Shown: positions 47,201-58,036 of the stretch, piece after piece
Position numbering within the stretch: the first letter of the stretch is position 1
How the letters are laid out: each line of letters opens with the position of its first letter
Assembly: GCA_027625915.1 (NCBI GenBank)
Contig: JANTQA010000012.1
Coordinates: 4,920,501 to 4,984,500, forward strand
DNA length: 64,000 nt
Direction of reading: 5' to 3'
Origin: Anaeramoeba flamelloides
Taxonomy: Eukaryota; Metamonada; Anaeramoebidae
Notes under the pieces: model-generated
The model's database searches: none
Told to the model about the DNA's origin: nothing
The model's input: only the letters and a program-made list of their open reading frames with translations
Made by a program: the position numbers and the translations under genes

Positions 47201-49737
47201 TTTTGAGATCTATAAATTTATCACATATTGGTCACTTTTATTAAAAAAAAAAGAATAAAAACTTTTTTTCCCCTTAATGATTATACCCTTAGATTACTCT
47301 TTTATAAATCATTTCAAATAGTGTATTTTGTTTTTTTAGTTAATTGTTAGTACTACTAATTAAATAATAAACTCGACATTTATTTGATCTCATATATAAA
47401 AAAAAATGTTTTGAACAGAAAATTTTTTTAAATCACAAATCACAGAAATTACAGGCTTCACAAAAATCAAACAAAAATTTTCTAAATTCAAAGAATGAGA
47501 ATTTTTAAGTTATGTCTCATCCATTTATGTTTTTGGAATCTTAAAGAAAAATTTTGCACTACTTATTTTTTTTTATTTAATGGTATTGTATTCAAATTAA
47601 CATTAGTTTGATGTTTTTTGTAAAAAAAAAAGTCCACTTTGTTCTGTTTTTAAACTTTTAGAAGCACTTTAAAATATCTTTGAACAAGACAGTTGAAAAG
47701 AATTTATGGGATAGTTTTGGTAAAACTTTTAAACTTTTTCCTTTATTAATTGAAAAATTCGAGTATGAAATCAATCACTTCAATTCTTAGAAAAGTCATA
47801 AGTACTTGATTTTAGATATTTAATGGGATGTACCTTTTCACTCTTTTAAAAACTTAATACACCCACTGTTTTAAAATAACTTTATGATAACAAATCGTGT
47901 AAAAAATGTTTTTATTAATCCTTAATCATTTTAAAAATCAAATTATTATTATCAAAGTCTTTTTTTATTTATTTTCCCAGTCAATGGATAACAAACAATT
48001 CTATTGTCATTTTAAAAAACGCTTCCAAAAAGAATATTCAAAAGGAACTCTAAAACTGTTGACAAATATTAAATTAACTTTTTTCAGTAGGATATCAAAA
48101 AAAATAATTGTTTCACTTTTTTCAAAGTACTTTAAAAAATAAAAATTGATGCAAAGATCAAATTTTATGAATTAATATTTTATTTCATGTTTCTCAATAT
48201 ATTAATTTTCTCCATATTAAAAATATAATAATAAACCCGAACTTTTTTTTTTTTTGTTAATTTTAAATTATTATTATGATTATTATAATTTTTATTATTA
48301 AATATTATTAGAAGTAAAGATGGAACATGTGATTTCATTTGGCAACATCAAACAGTAAATGGTGAATTATTTTATGTCAGGTCATATTTAACAATCCTAA
48401 GAGTCAAAGAAAAACTCCATTGTCAATGTATTTGGATACCAATTAAAAATATAAACGAAATTTTCTCAAATTCGTTTGAAACTTTTGAATTATTAAACTC
48501 CTTTAATCCTCACGTTTCAGTAGATTCTAGCAATGGTATGCACAATTCTATCAATTCATTAAATTCTCTTGAAAAAAATATTACAAATTATGATCTTAAT
48601 TCGCAAAACACAGACAATTCAGAATATTCCGAGGGGTCATTAACAAGCAACCTCATGTCAGAAAGCGGATCATTGAATTCAATTTTTTCGATGGATTCTA
48701 GTGAGATTAATAATTTAAATTCCACAAAGCCAAAAATACGAAAAAAAAAAAACACTCTTTTCCAAAAGCAATTGGATACACCAACAATGATTGATAATTA
48801 CGATTTAGAAGAAGAATTTGCAAAATTTCAAGATAATATTAAAAAAGCTGTATGTTTAAGTAATAATGATATACAACAAACAGTCTGCAACGAATTGGAG
48901 GAATTTAAAACTAATTTTTACTGCTCAAATAAAAACCAAAATATTTACATTCAAAAAATATCACAACAACAGAAAAATATTTTAAAGCAGTCGAGGAATA
49001 GATACAGAAAACTTGGTAAATCTTTTTATTATTATTATTATTATATACAAATATGCATATAAAGAACTTATTTTATTTGGAAATTTATTTTTAAATTTCT
49101 AGCATAATATTCTTTTTTGTAACTTAATCTTAAATTCTTTAATAAAAATGAGAAAAAAATGAATCTTTGAAAATAAAAAAAAAAAAAAAAAATTATGTTA
49201 ATAAAATTAAAAATACTTGTAATTTATGTCAAGTGGATAATTTTCATAATAAACATTTTTAAAGGGGAAATCTAATTAAATTATGAGATACCAGCTCACT
49301 ATTGTCTTTTTATAAAAATTAGTATTTAATAAAATTTTTAAAATAAAATAAAAAATTTTTTCTTGGGAATATAATTAAAGATATCAAACTATATTATAAT
49401 TAACAATATATAATCTATAAAGAATAAAATAAAATGAACACGAATACAATTCTTACTTTATACACCAAATTCAACTAAATTCTAAATATTTCTTTTCCAC
49501 TTGTTATATTAAAAAAATTTTATTCTTTTTTTATTGTATTATATTGAATTTTATATTATTATTATAGAAAATAATCTTCAAAAAAGGAATCTTCTATTTA
49601 GTGAAGAAAGAAAAAAACAAAAAGCCCTTGAAATGGAAAACCAACAGCTTAAAAAAAATATCAGCGAAATTTCTAGCATATTAGATCAACAAAAACATAT
49701 TTTAGATACTTTCAATCAATTTTTAAATAGAGACTGA
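41206..49737 (+). CDS. PAS-like domain protein with C-terminal coiled coil, three exons
   Basis: Exons 41206-41471, 48312-49015, 49568-49737; phases agree and give 379 aa. The first 88 residues look like the first half of a PAS sensor fold (MGNSTPHK..., then SKDAILLIDENVHFSYLNRK, AAKMLKITNRKNI, later TKVIIKNLVK). Exon 2 opens with SKDGTCDFIWQHQTVNGELF, YVRSYLTILRVKEKLHCQCI, the expected second half (beta strands after an F-W-H-x-x-x-NG-E motif). A Ser/Asn-rich linker follows, and exon 3 ends in a coiled coil (KRNLLFSEERKKQKALEMEN). MGN could be N-myristoylated (inference). Intron 1 is 6840 nt (GTAACA...TTAG) and full of TIR elements and hairpin modules; intron 2 is 552 nt. An alternative acceptor near 41631 would give a short product. 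Domain continuity across the junction supports the long intron. Confidence 0.75.
41631..41812 (+). other. Alternative or relic exon in the first PAS-gene intron
   Basis: After TTTTCAG at 41630 a frame in phase with exon 1 reads GKKVIELTKYQRGNSTARNP and stops, giving a truncated product of about 109 aa. A second, overlapping frame (41654-41812) reads TKEAIQQQEIHLKSLFAPSI then FQEKVSKQQQHFKIVPDLLF and can also be joined in phase through CCAAG. Composition is clearly coding-like, unlike the rest of the intron. It may be a remnant of the ancestral continuation, an alternative 3' end, or an exon altered by a frameshift. Confidence 0.4.
41988..42167. mobile_element. TTAA-flanked MITE, 180 bp
   Basis: TTAA then GGGACTAGTCTC at the left, GAGACTAGTCC(T) then TTAA at the right. 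The terminal sequence resembles GGGTCTAGTCAC of the 46347-47292 element, so both may be mobilised by one transposase. TTAA duplication is typical of piggyBac-type insertion, but the termini do not match the canonical piggyBac CCC start, and a TTA/TAA (Harbinger-type) duplication is also possible. Confidence 0.7.
42165..42738. mobile_element. TIR element, 574 bp, with about 190-bp inverted ends
   Basis: Starts TAAGGTTTACAATCAC and ends GGGGTTGTAAACCTTA. Inner arm blocks match in inverse: TGTGTCGGGATGGCCACTTG / CAAGTGGCCACACCCGACAC, CAATTTGGTTCTTAGCTGAT and its inverse, AATGGCAATTTTTGACAATT and its inverse, and CCGAAATCCGAATTGAAGAG. It abuts the MITE at 41988-42167. No coding frame. Half copies lie at 21.7 and 37.7 kb. 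Confidence 0.85.
43225..43715. repeat. Cluster of stem-loop modules
   Basis: At least three palindromic modules (TTTTCCAGGATTCAAAAAAA...TTTTGAATTCTGGAAAAG and variants) are joined by linkers TTTTCTTGAGTTTTCTGTTT / AACAGAAAACCTCAAGAAAA. The cluster ends in AAACCTAGGCACTCTACGGC then ACTTGAAGGAAC, the short GGCACT-rich tail seen at other clusters. It lies within the PAS-gene intron. Confidence 0.75.
44620..45020. repeat. Cluster of diverged stem-loop modules
   Basis: Three modules with arms such as AAGAATCCAAAAGAATTGAG / TTCTTTTGAATCCTGGAAAA, ending AAACCTAGGCAGCCTACATT. More diverged than the 43.2-kb and 50.4-kb clusters. Intronic in the PAS gene. Confidence 0.65.
46347..47292. mobile_element. 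TIR element, about 945 bp, TTAAGGGTCTAGTCA family
   Basis: Left end TTAAGGGTCTAGTCACTTGC, right end TGATTATACCCTTA (degenerate inverse). The body aligns with 55815-56698 and with 1960-3060: shared TTCAAGATCTCAAAAA, AAATTGAGTGTC, TTCATTGTTGATTTTT. No coding frame. It contributes to the 6.84-kb PAS-gene intron. Confidence 0.7.
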
Positions 49738-50340
49738 TTTGAAGTTAACCTAAATTTTTAACAATATTGATAAACATAAATTTTATTATAATAATAAAAT
49801 TTCTTATCATTTCTTTATTTTTTAAAAAAGATGCATTATTAAAATAATGTTTCTATTAAAAAAATGTAATTTTAATATTAAAGTATAATTCTAATTTGTA
49901 CTTAAAGTACATAATTTCCAATACTAAAAGAATATTTTTATATCTTCCAAATAAAAGATATTAATATTTTTAAGTTTTTATTTCTTTTATGATTTTATTT
50001 CTTTCGGATTTTAAGAACTATATGGATTCGATATTAAGAAACTTTTAAATTTAAATTTAATTATCAACCTTTACAATTTGATTGATTTACTATTCAATAT
50101 AAATTTAAAAATTGGAATATTTTAGATTTGAATGTATTTATTTTTTTTTTGAATGATTTCTAATTTTACTGGATAAATCACCCGATTGAGTTCCGAGTTA
50201 CTTTTGAAAACGTGTTGAACAATAACGTAATATCGAAATATTGTCCGTTTAATGTAATACAAAAAATTTTATAATTTTTGATTTATAATAAAAATCATTT
50301 ATTGATGAAATAAATATTTGAAATACGTTATTCTTACTAA
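49738..50340. other. Intergenic, 3' flank of the PAS-like gene
   Basis: AT-rich, no gene seen; presumably contains the 3' untranslated region and poly(A) site of the upstream gene. Confidence 0.4.
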
Positions 50341-50344
50341 TTGT

Positions 50345-51650
50345 GGAAAATGTAAAAAAAAGTGTCCATCAAGTGCCATAGAGTGCTCTAGAGTGTTGTA
50401 GAGTGCCTAGGTTTTTTTTAGTTTTTGGAATACACCTAAAATTTATTTAATTTTCAGTTTATTTCAAAAAGTTAAAAAAAAACTAACGGTGGTTTTCTTG
50501 AGGTTTTCTATTTGATTTCTGAAGTGTTCTAGGTTTTTTTGAGGTTTTCTATTTTATTTCGAAAATCTATTGATTTTCTAAATAAATAGAAAACTCAAAA
50601 AAACCTAACGAAAATCTATTGATTTTCTAAATAAATAAAAAACTCAAAAAAACCTAACGAAAATCTATTGATTTTCCTATTAAACAGAAAACTCACGAAA
50701 AGCTAACGGTGGTTTTCCAGAATTAAAAAAAACCTAACGAAAAAATCCGAAAAAAAATATTTTTTTCGATTTAAATCAATAAATAATTCTTTAATAAACC
50801 ATTTTCCAATCGAAAGGTGAGTTTTTATAAGTAAATTACATGTGTTTATAGTGTTTGAATCGATATTTGAAGAAAAAAATTTCTTTTTGAAATTTTGAAA
50901 TTGAAATCATTTTTTCACTTTTTTACAATATTTTTTGTTTTTTCTATTTTTTTTTGATATTATAATTCATTTGTCAATTTTTTTTTTTATTGCAAGATCG
51001 ATAGTCACTTGGTAAAAAGATGTTACTGAAACAGTGGAAATGGATGTTGAGAAATATTATTTATTTCTATTGGGATTTTCTGAAGATCTTGAATTGAAGA
51101 TCAAAATGAACATTGTTGTTTTTCTCAATATGACTCCTAAGTATTTTGTTTTTCTATTTTTTAAGAAAATCTATTAATTGATTAGATTTCCTTTATTTAG
51201 AATACCGACTATACTTTGTTATGTACGATGCTATTTATTTTTTATTTGTTCTTCAAAGGTTAATTATACATAATAATGGATCTTTGATAAAAATTGTTTT
51301 TTTTTAATAACCTTTAACGAAATAAAGTTTAGTCCAAATAATTGATTACCCATTTAAAAGATATTTTTAAATTTAAAATGTTTTTGGAAGATATTATTAT
51401 AATAACCGCTTCACTGTGAAAAAAAAATTTTATAAATTTTTTATGATTAAATTTCAAAAAAAAATAAACTAGAACCTAGGAAAATCGGATTTTGCAACTT
51501 AAATTGTAAAATATCTCAAAAAATAATTTTTGATCAAAGATCTTTTATTAACCAATATTCTTTATTATAAGTGAGATTGTCAAAAAGTGAAAAATTTGCA
51601 TATGTTTAATTTTTTTTTGAAAAAATTTTTTTCATGATAGTGTAACTTCA
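50345..51650. repeat. Composite repeat, inverted copy, with stem-loop cluster
   Basis: 50360-50400 is a run of short units (AAGTGCCATAGAGTGCTCTA, GAGTGTTGTAGAGTGCCTAG) leading into nested stem-loop modules to 50745. 50800-51330 aligns with 5640-6250. 51500-51650 aligns with the reverse complement of 35660-35820 (ATCATGAAAAAAATTTTTTC-type end). No gene recognised. Confidence 0.65.
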
Positions 51651-52103
51651 TTACAAAAAATAAAATGAAGACAAAAAACTAAAAGATGAAAAAAATTGCC
51701 AAATATTTCAAAATTATTATTAAATATTATTATTGTGGTTTTTTCAGCTGTTTTAACTGTATCAAAAAATTTAACTTTTATTTTGGAATGATTTAAAAAG
51801 AAAATATTATCAAAAATCTTTTTAAAATGTGTCACTTTTTTGTATATGCCTTACAGTCTTTATCTTCTAACTAAAAAAAATAAAAGAAAAACAAAATTAA
51901 CGAATATTAAAAATAAATAAAATCTAAACAAATAGTTTATTCGCTATTATGTAATTTATTTTCTCTCTATACATTATTTGTATTGGTCTAAAGTTGAGAG
52001 TTAATGAATTTTATTTTTATTTGTAAAAAAACATTTATGAATTAAATATATAAAGAAATAAATAAAAATAAAAAAAACAATACGTACATCCGATACCAAC
52101 CCA

Positions 52104-54912
52104 TTAAACAATTAATCTTGTATGTATTTTAATTTTTTCAAGTCGTTCAATTACATTACTCCAAGAGTTTTGGATTTTTATTGAATGATTATGTTGAATA
52201 GTACAAAAACTCATGAAAATTTTTTTAAATAATTTATGCTTTTCAATTTCAATGTTTTGTAATTCTTTAACAAAAACTCCTTTAATTTTTTGGTTTTGAT
52301 TTTCCAAAAGATTGATAATTTCATTATTTTTTGATAACTTTTCTTGTAATGTTAATAGATTTGGATTTTTATTTAATTTTGATTTGCCAATTTTTTGCAA
52401 AATATCTTTTTTTTTTTTTTTTGAATTTTTTAATTTTAAAAATTTCTTTTTGATACAAATTTCTGTTGATTCAATAGATTCGGACAACCGTATACATAAA
52501 TCAAGTGAGTGATCTAATTTGGTATATGAAATTTTGACAATGACCGTTTTAATTTTTTTGAGTCTTGTCATTTGGTTTGAAATTATGTCACAAGTCTTCT
52601 GGAATTTTTTTTTTCTTCCAATGATTTTTAATTTATCCATAGTCAGGCTTAATTGATTAAATTGCTTAATTTGCCTTTTTTCAACTTTTTTCAGCTTTTT
52701 TGATTGATTACGAATTATTTTCTATGATGTTGATTAAAAAATAAATAAAAAGAAAATAATTAAATAAAAATAAAGATAAACTAAATTCTAAAAATTTTGG
52801 GCACAGTTTAAACAGTTGAAAGAATAACAATACTCCACTTTAAATTCAATTTGGGAAGAATTTTGATTTTACAAACTATTTCATTTTTTGTATTTTTTGT
52901 TTTGTTTTCATTTCCTTTTTTCCAGTTACGAAATTTATTTTGTTAGATCTGGAATTTTTTTTTCGATGGTTGATAGAATGTTAGTGTTGGGTTTGTTTAA
53001 ATAGAAAAATCACATACAATTGGTAGATTGAATCTTAACATTTGATCAATCAACAATTGTTGGTGAAATTTCAACAAATTTGCAAATACATTTTTTGTTC
53101 AGCTCGTTTCATTATTTTGGACACACCAATTTTTTTTTTTTTGAGTTTTATATTTTTTATCTTTTATTTGGATGAAAATGATTATCTATAAAAACATTAA
53201 TACTCGGTTATTTAAATGTGATTTTATATTAAGTTTGAAAAATATAATAAATTGAGTTTTATTTTGCCTATTTTTGATTTTGGATGTGTCCAAATTTTTG
53301 GAATGGGGTTTATATCATTAATATAAATTAAAATTCAAAATTTCCCACAGAGTTAAAACTGTTCAAACAATCACAAAAATACAATTTCCTGAAAATTGAA
53401 AATAATTTTGATTTTTGTAAAAATATGAAAATCATTTTTTCATCTTTTAGTTTTTTGTTTTTTCATTTAATTTTTTGAATTAAGTAACTTGTTTAGTTCG
53501 ATCGAAATATTTTTCCGAACAATTGATATTATTTTAAAGTTGAATTGTTCAAAATAGAAGAACTCAAATATAATTAGTTGATGGTATCAAAACATTTGAT
53601 CGATCAATAGTTCGTAATATAATTTGAACAAATTTATCAATGCATTTTTTTTGTTTTGCTCTCTCCAAAATTTTTAACAAACCGATAATTTATTAGTATT
53701 GAGAATTATTTATTATTTGTTTTTGTGAGTATTGTAATTTATAAACAATTGTTACATTCCAATCAGTGAATGGTTCTAATTCGGTATTTCTTCTTGATTT
53801 GATTAAATAAAAAATTTTTTTTCACAAATCCAATTTTGGTGTGCTAAAAAATTTTGAATTGGAGTTTGATATATGTATGTATGTATGTATGTATCTATGA
53901 ATTTTCTTTTTATAAAATTTGAAAAATAAAAAATTTACAATCAATGCAAAATTAAAAAAAAAATAAAAACAAAAATACTTACTAATAAGGGTTTTAACTT
54001 TTTCCAAGTCTTGAGCGTGATATCGATATATTTATTATCCTTTTTTGTACATTGGTATTCATTGAACTTTTTTGGTAATAAAAGTATACCATTTAAAATA
54101 TTTTTCTGAGAATTAGAAATTTGTGAAATATTTGATAATTCTTCTTCAAAAAAAAGTTTAAACAATGGAGATGTACTAAGTAAGGGGTGTCTGTAAATAT
54201 ATTTTAAAAATTGCTCCAACTTTTTTGTTTTTTTTTCTAAAAAATTTTCTATTTTTCGAGTGATCATTGGCTTTTGTGGAAGAGGTGGGAAGATAACGCC
54301 TGGAAACAATTCCTGTAATTTGTTTTTAAACCAAATGAAATCACGATACCTCCTTTTCACTGAAAAATCGTCAATTATCGATGTCATATGAGTAGAGGAC
54401 ACAAACTGGCATGCCTTTTTTGTTTTGATTTCAAAATAAATAGCCCTTTTCATACCAGACATCCCAGCTTCCGAAGAAACTATTTTGATTTTGAAATAAT
54501 TATATTTTCCATCTAAGGCTGTGATGGGCATGACTTGTTTTGAAGTTCGGTCATTGAAAGGTAAATTTTTAAATCTTTTGTTTTTTTTTTTTTTTTTTTG
54601 TCTTTTTTGTTTTACTTGACAATCCTTACCATTAGTCTTTTCTTCCTTTTTCAATGAAAGAAGTAATGGCGTCGAGTCATATCTGGTTTTTTCTGGTCTT
54701 GAGATATTTTTTCGAGTAAAAATTTTTGTTTCATCTTTCTTTTTTTCATTAATTTTACTTTCTTTTCTTTTCTTTTCATTGGGATTACCTTCTCCTTCTT
54801 TTTGCCCTTTTTTTTTTATTATTTTCTTCTTCTTCTTCTTTCCGGTGTCTCCACGTACAATTTCTTCTTCATCATCTTCTTCTCCGTTTTGCTTGGTTTT
54901 CTTTAAATTTGA
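52104..54912 (-). CDS. Sorting nexin, PX domain plus coiled-coil/BAR-like C-terminus (5' end unresolved)
   Basis: Exons 54912-53983 and 52721-52104 join in phase 0 (intron 53982-52722, 1261 nt, GTAAGT...ATAG), giving at least 515 aa; animal SNX1 is about 520. The Lys/Glu-rich N-terminus is followed by a PX domain: KRRYRDFIWFKNKLQELFPG, then IFPPLPQKP and LEQFLKYIYRHPLL. RRY-DF and PPLP-K are the phosphoinositide-binding motifs, so binding of PI3P on endosomes is expected. The C-terminal half is helical and Lys-rich (RNQSKKLKKVEKRQIKQF, then ELQNIEIEKHKLFKKIF), with the length and place of a Vps5-type BAR domain; that part is inferred from architecture. No ATG is found in the first exon shown; it opens after an AAAG acceptor at 54913, so a short upstream exon, possibly starting at ATG 55243, must exist. 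Likely endosome-to-Golgi retrieval. Confidence 0.85.
52780..53314. mobile_element. GGACACA-family TIR element, copy B, in the sorting nexin intron
   Basis: Inverted relative to 10437-10972. Right end TTTGGAATGGGGTTTATA, left end CTAAATTCTAAAAATTTTGG then GCACAGTTTAAAC. Internal blocks such as ATTGAGTTTTATTTTGCCTA, CTCGTTTCATTATTTTGGAC and GATCAATCAACAATTGTTGG match in inverse. A further, more decayed partial copy follows at 53480-53690 (ATTTGATCGATCAATAGTTC). Confidence 0.75.
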
Positions 54913-55375
54913 CTTTAAGGGTTATTAGATTTATTTACATATAGTTATTTTGATTCATAAGAATTTGTTTTGAAAAAAAATGAAAAGTAAAAAAAAAAAA
55001 TATTATTGTTAATTATAAATAATTGGAAAAAAAAAAAAGATCATAACCAGTTTTTAAATTTTCTTTTATTTATTTATTTTTTGTTGTTGCTTGCTTTTTA
55101 TAAGTTCCTCTAAAACTCGTTTTTTTTTTTTTTAATTGTTTATCAATTGCCTCTTATGAATCCTTTTTAAATTTCTTTTTAAATTACTTGTTTTTTTTTC
55201 TTTTTTTCTTGTCAATTTTTTGTTTTTTTACTTTTTCTATCATAAAATAATTTGGGTGTCTTCTTCCCTTGAAAAACCGTGAAATCTATAATTTTACAAT
55301 TAAATTTCGATTTGATAAAAATTTAAGTAAAAGAACATTTAGAGTGTACTTTACATTTCTTCATTAATAATAATA
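54913..55375. other. Upstream flank of the sorting nexin gene
   Basis: Probably holds the missing first exon and leader. A minus-strand ATG at 55243 opens MIEKVKKQKIDKKK; its frame meets GT sites, but none joins the 54912 exon with certainty. Otherwise A/T tracts. Confidence 0.3.
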
Positions 55376-55377
55376 AT

Positions 55378-55795
55378 AAGTGAAAATTTTTGAGAAATAT
55401 TATTCTTCTTATTTTTCACTGATCAAGAAAGATATCTGAAATTGAAATTACTCAAACTGTGATAATACATATTGTTAAACTCTTAAAGCGAATTAAGTAT
55501 GAATAGAAAAAAAAATAGAAAAAAAATAATCGAAAAAAAGTCAATTTTATCAATGTTTTGATTTAAATCTCAATTTTACAAAATTGAACATTTGTTTCAA
55601 TATTGGTTTAATTTGGTATTTTGGTTTCCATTTTAATACTAAGAATCACTCAAATTTTTGGACTTTGATTTTTGTTTTAAAATCAAGTAAAAAATAAGTA
55701 AAATAACTATTTTTGTAAATGAGTACTTTTTGCTCCTATTTTACAATTAAAATTGATTTGAGAATTATTTTACAGAATAATAAACTCTATTTTTT
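55378..55795. repeat. Left arm of a near-identical 400-bp inverted repeat
   Basis: The reverse complement of 59812-60216 matches it over about 400 bp with only a few single-base indels in A runs and one short patch (near 55680-55700) of difference; I estimate about 98% identity. All other repeats in the window are far more diverged. No coding frame. Confidence 0.9.
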
Positions 55796-55814
55796 AATTT
55801 TACCAAAAGAGAAT

Positions 55815-56698
55815 TTAAGAGTACAGTTACTTATTGCGGATTGACTACATACACAAAACATGGTTTGTTATTGAAAAGGGTATGGTGAAATTATCCTTCT
55901 TTTGATCGATAAAATACAAATAACAAAAAAAAAAAATTATCTCATTAGGCAAAAAATTCAACTAAAAGGGTCTTGTGGAGCAGGACTTCTTTTAATCGAC
56001 AAAAATTCAAAATACAAAAAAAAAAAAAAAAAATATCACAGGATATTCAATGAAAAAATGTAATTAACAAAAAAAAAGTTGAAATTCATCAAAGAACAAA
56101 AATTCAAATTTATAAAAAAATCCAGAGGATCTCAATTACCAAAAAAACAAATTAAAGAATATCAAAAACAAAGGATCTCAAATAAGAAAATTCAAATTTT
56201 AAAAAAAAAATTACTCGTTTCTTGTTTATATTTCGAAAGTGTTTAAATTTCTTCAATTTGAAACAAATTGTTTTCTTTAAGTATACAAAATCAATTTAAT
56301 TTAAGCTAATTTGTGGTTATTTTATCACCCTCTAAATTTGACAAAATAAGGATTTTGTAAGATTCTTGAAGTGAAAATATAATTTATTAAACAATCCAAA
56401 AAAATGAAAAAAAAAAAAATCTTCGAGATCTCAAAAAGTACCAAAGATTTATACTTTAGAACTTTACACAGTTGTATTCAAAATTACAATACACAAATAT
56501 TTAAATTGGAAATTGAGTGTCTTTCTTGGTTACTTTTTTCTAAAAATTTCCTCGTTTTTCATTGTTGATTTTTAGAGATCCATTAATACATTATATTTTG
56601 ATTTGTTTTTAATTAGTATTCGATACTCATAAAAATTCCTCAAAAATCTTTTTTGGATTTTGAAAATTATTTTGTTTGCAATAATGACTAGACCCTAA
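55815..56698. mobile_element. TIR element, about 885 bp, TTAAGGGTCTAGTCA family
   Basis: Left TTAAGAGTACAGTTACTTAT, right ATGACTAGACCCTAA, the inverse of the 46.3-kb left end. The body aligns with 46347-47292 and 1960-3060. It lies directly inside the left arm of the inverted repeat. Confidence 0.7.
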
Positions 56699-56749
56699 AG
56701 AGAATTGTTTTCGTTTTTGTGTGTTATTGTTTTATGAAAATTTATATTA

Positions 56750-57660
56750 GTACTGATAAATTCAAAAAGATATTTTTAATTTTTTTGTTCAATTTATATT
56801 TTTTGAAAATATTTTTCTGCGCTTTGACGAAAGAATCACATTTATCGAAATAAAAAGAAAATTTGTAATTTAGTTGGCAACTGGACTGTTGTCTGAAAAA
56901 AAATAATTTGAAAGTTGGTTTTATCTGATATAAAAAAATTGAAATTGAACCAAAAATTTGTAGCCTTTTTTTTTAAATTTATTTGTAATAAATGGGGAAA
57001 ACGTTTGTATATTTTTTCTTTTTTTCTTAGATCAGTAGAGTTTACTAAAAAAAAAGAAAATGTAATCCAATATCTCTATTTGTTAAATTTGGTTCCTTTT
57101 CAAGATGCATATTCGGTATATTTTGGGTGGACTAAGAATCCCAAATGAAAGGAAACTGTTCGAAGAATTAAAGAATAGATCGCGATCAAAAAAAAACAGT
57201 GCTCTTTCCTAAAACCCGTTTTTAAAATGAAAACTTGTGATTTTTCTCCTTATTGTTCCGATCTAGCATTTACTTCATTGTACAATATTAAAACCTAATT
57301 TCAAATCAATTTCGATGCTAATCTCCTTGATATTTTTTTGTAAATTGTAAATTATGAATTGAATTTGTTGAATTTTTCTCATTTTTTTGTTTTTTTTTTT
57401 TTATGAATTTTTTGGTTGTTTTTTGTGAACAAAATCAAAAATTGTATTTATTATTTGAGATAAATTTTATATTTGAATTTTCGTTTTTGCCTTTTTGTAA
57501 GAGTAGAACTTTAAGAAACCAATAACGTATTTGTTGTTATTATTTGTGTGACTCTTTGATAATTAAATGTAAAAGCCATCTTGAAAAAAAAAGCACATGA
57601 CTTGTGCTTTGAAACGCAGGTTAAACTTTTCTGCACAAGCTAATTTGGTAACATGGCTAT
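56750..57660. repeat. Dispersed repeat paired with 60225-60870
   Basis: Ordered shared blocks in the same orientation: CAAATACAAAGAAAATTTG / CGAAATAAAAAGAAAATTTG, GGACTGTTGT / AGACTGTTGT, AGAACTTTAAGAAACCAATAACG / AGAACTTTAAGAAATCAATAACA, and TTTGGTAACA. A plus frame ending 57148 (TKKKENVIQYLYLLNLVPFQ... after a TTTCTTAG acceptor) looks partly coding but has no partner exon. No gene is called. Confidence 0.5.
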
Positions 57661-58036
57661 TTTTTGAAAAATAAATCGAACCAAATTTTCATTCACCTTT
57701 CCAAAAATAGTTCAACAGATAAAAACCAAAATTTAAATAAATCACAAATCTTTGAAGGTAAATTAAGTATTTAAGCTGATAGAATTGGGGAATTTGATGA
57801 TTTATTTTAATTCTTGGGATTACTATTTGTTGAAAAATAAATGGAACAATATTTTTATTCGAATTTCCAAAATAGATTTTACAAATCATGTAAAATTTTT
57901 TTATATCTGTAAAGAAGCTTAATTTTCTCTTTTAGAGTTGTCGAACTTTGGTGATTTGTTTTAATTCTTGGTACTGATATATTCTATAAAATTTTTAAAA
58001 ATTTTGAGTTCAATTTCCATTTTTTATATCTGTATA

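Noticed and set aside
47906-48142. 78-codon plus frame ahead of PAS-gene exon 2 (MDNKQFYCHFKKRFQKEY segment after a CCCAG site)
   Set aside because: Not needed to join exons 1 and 2, no phase-matched donor, and no PAS resemblance; most likely chance in intron DNA.
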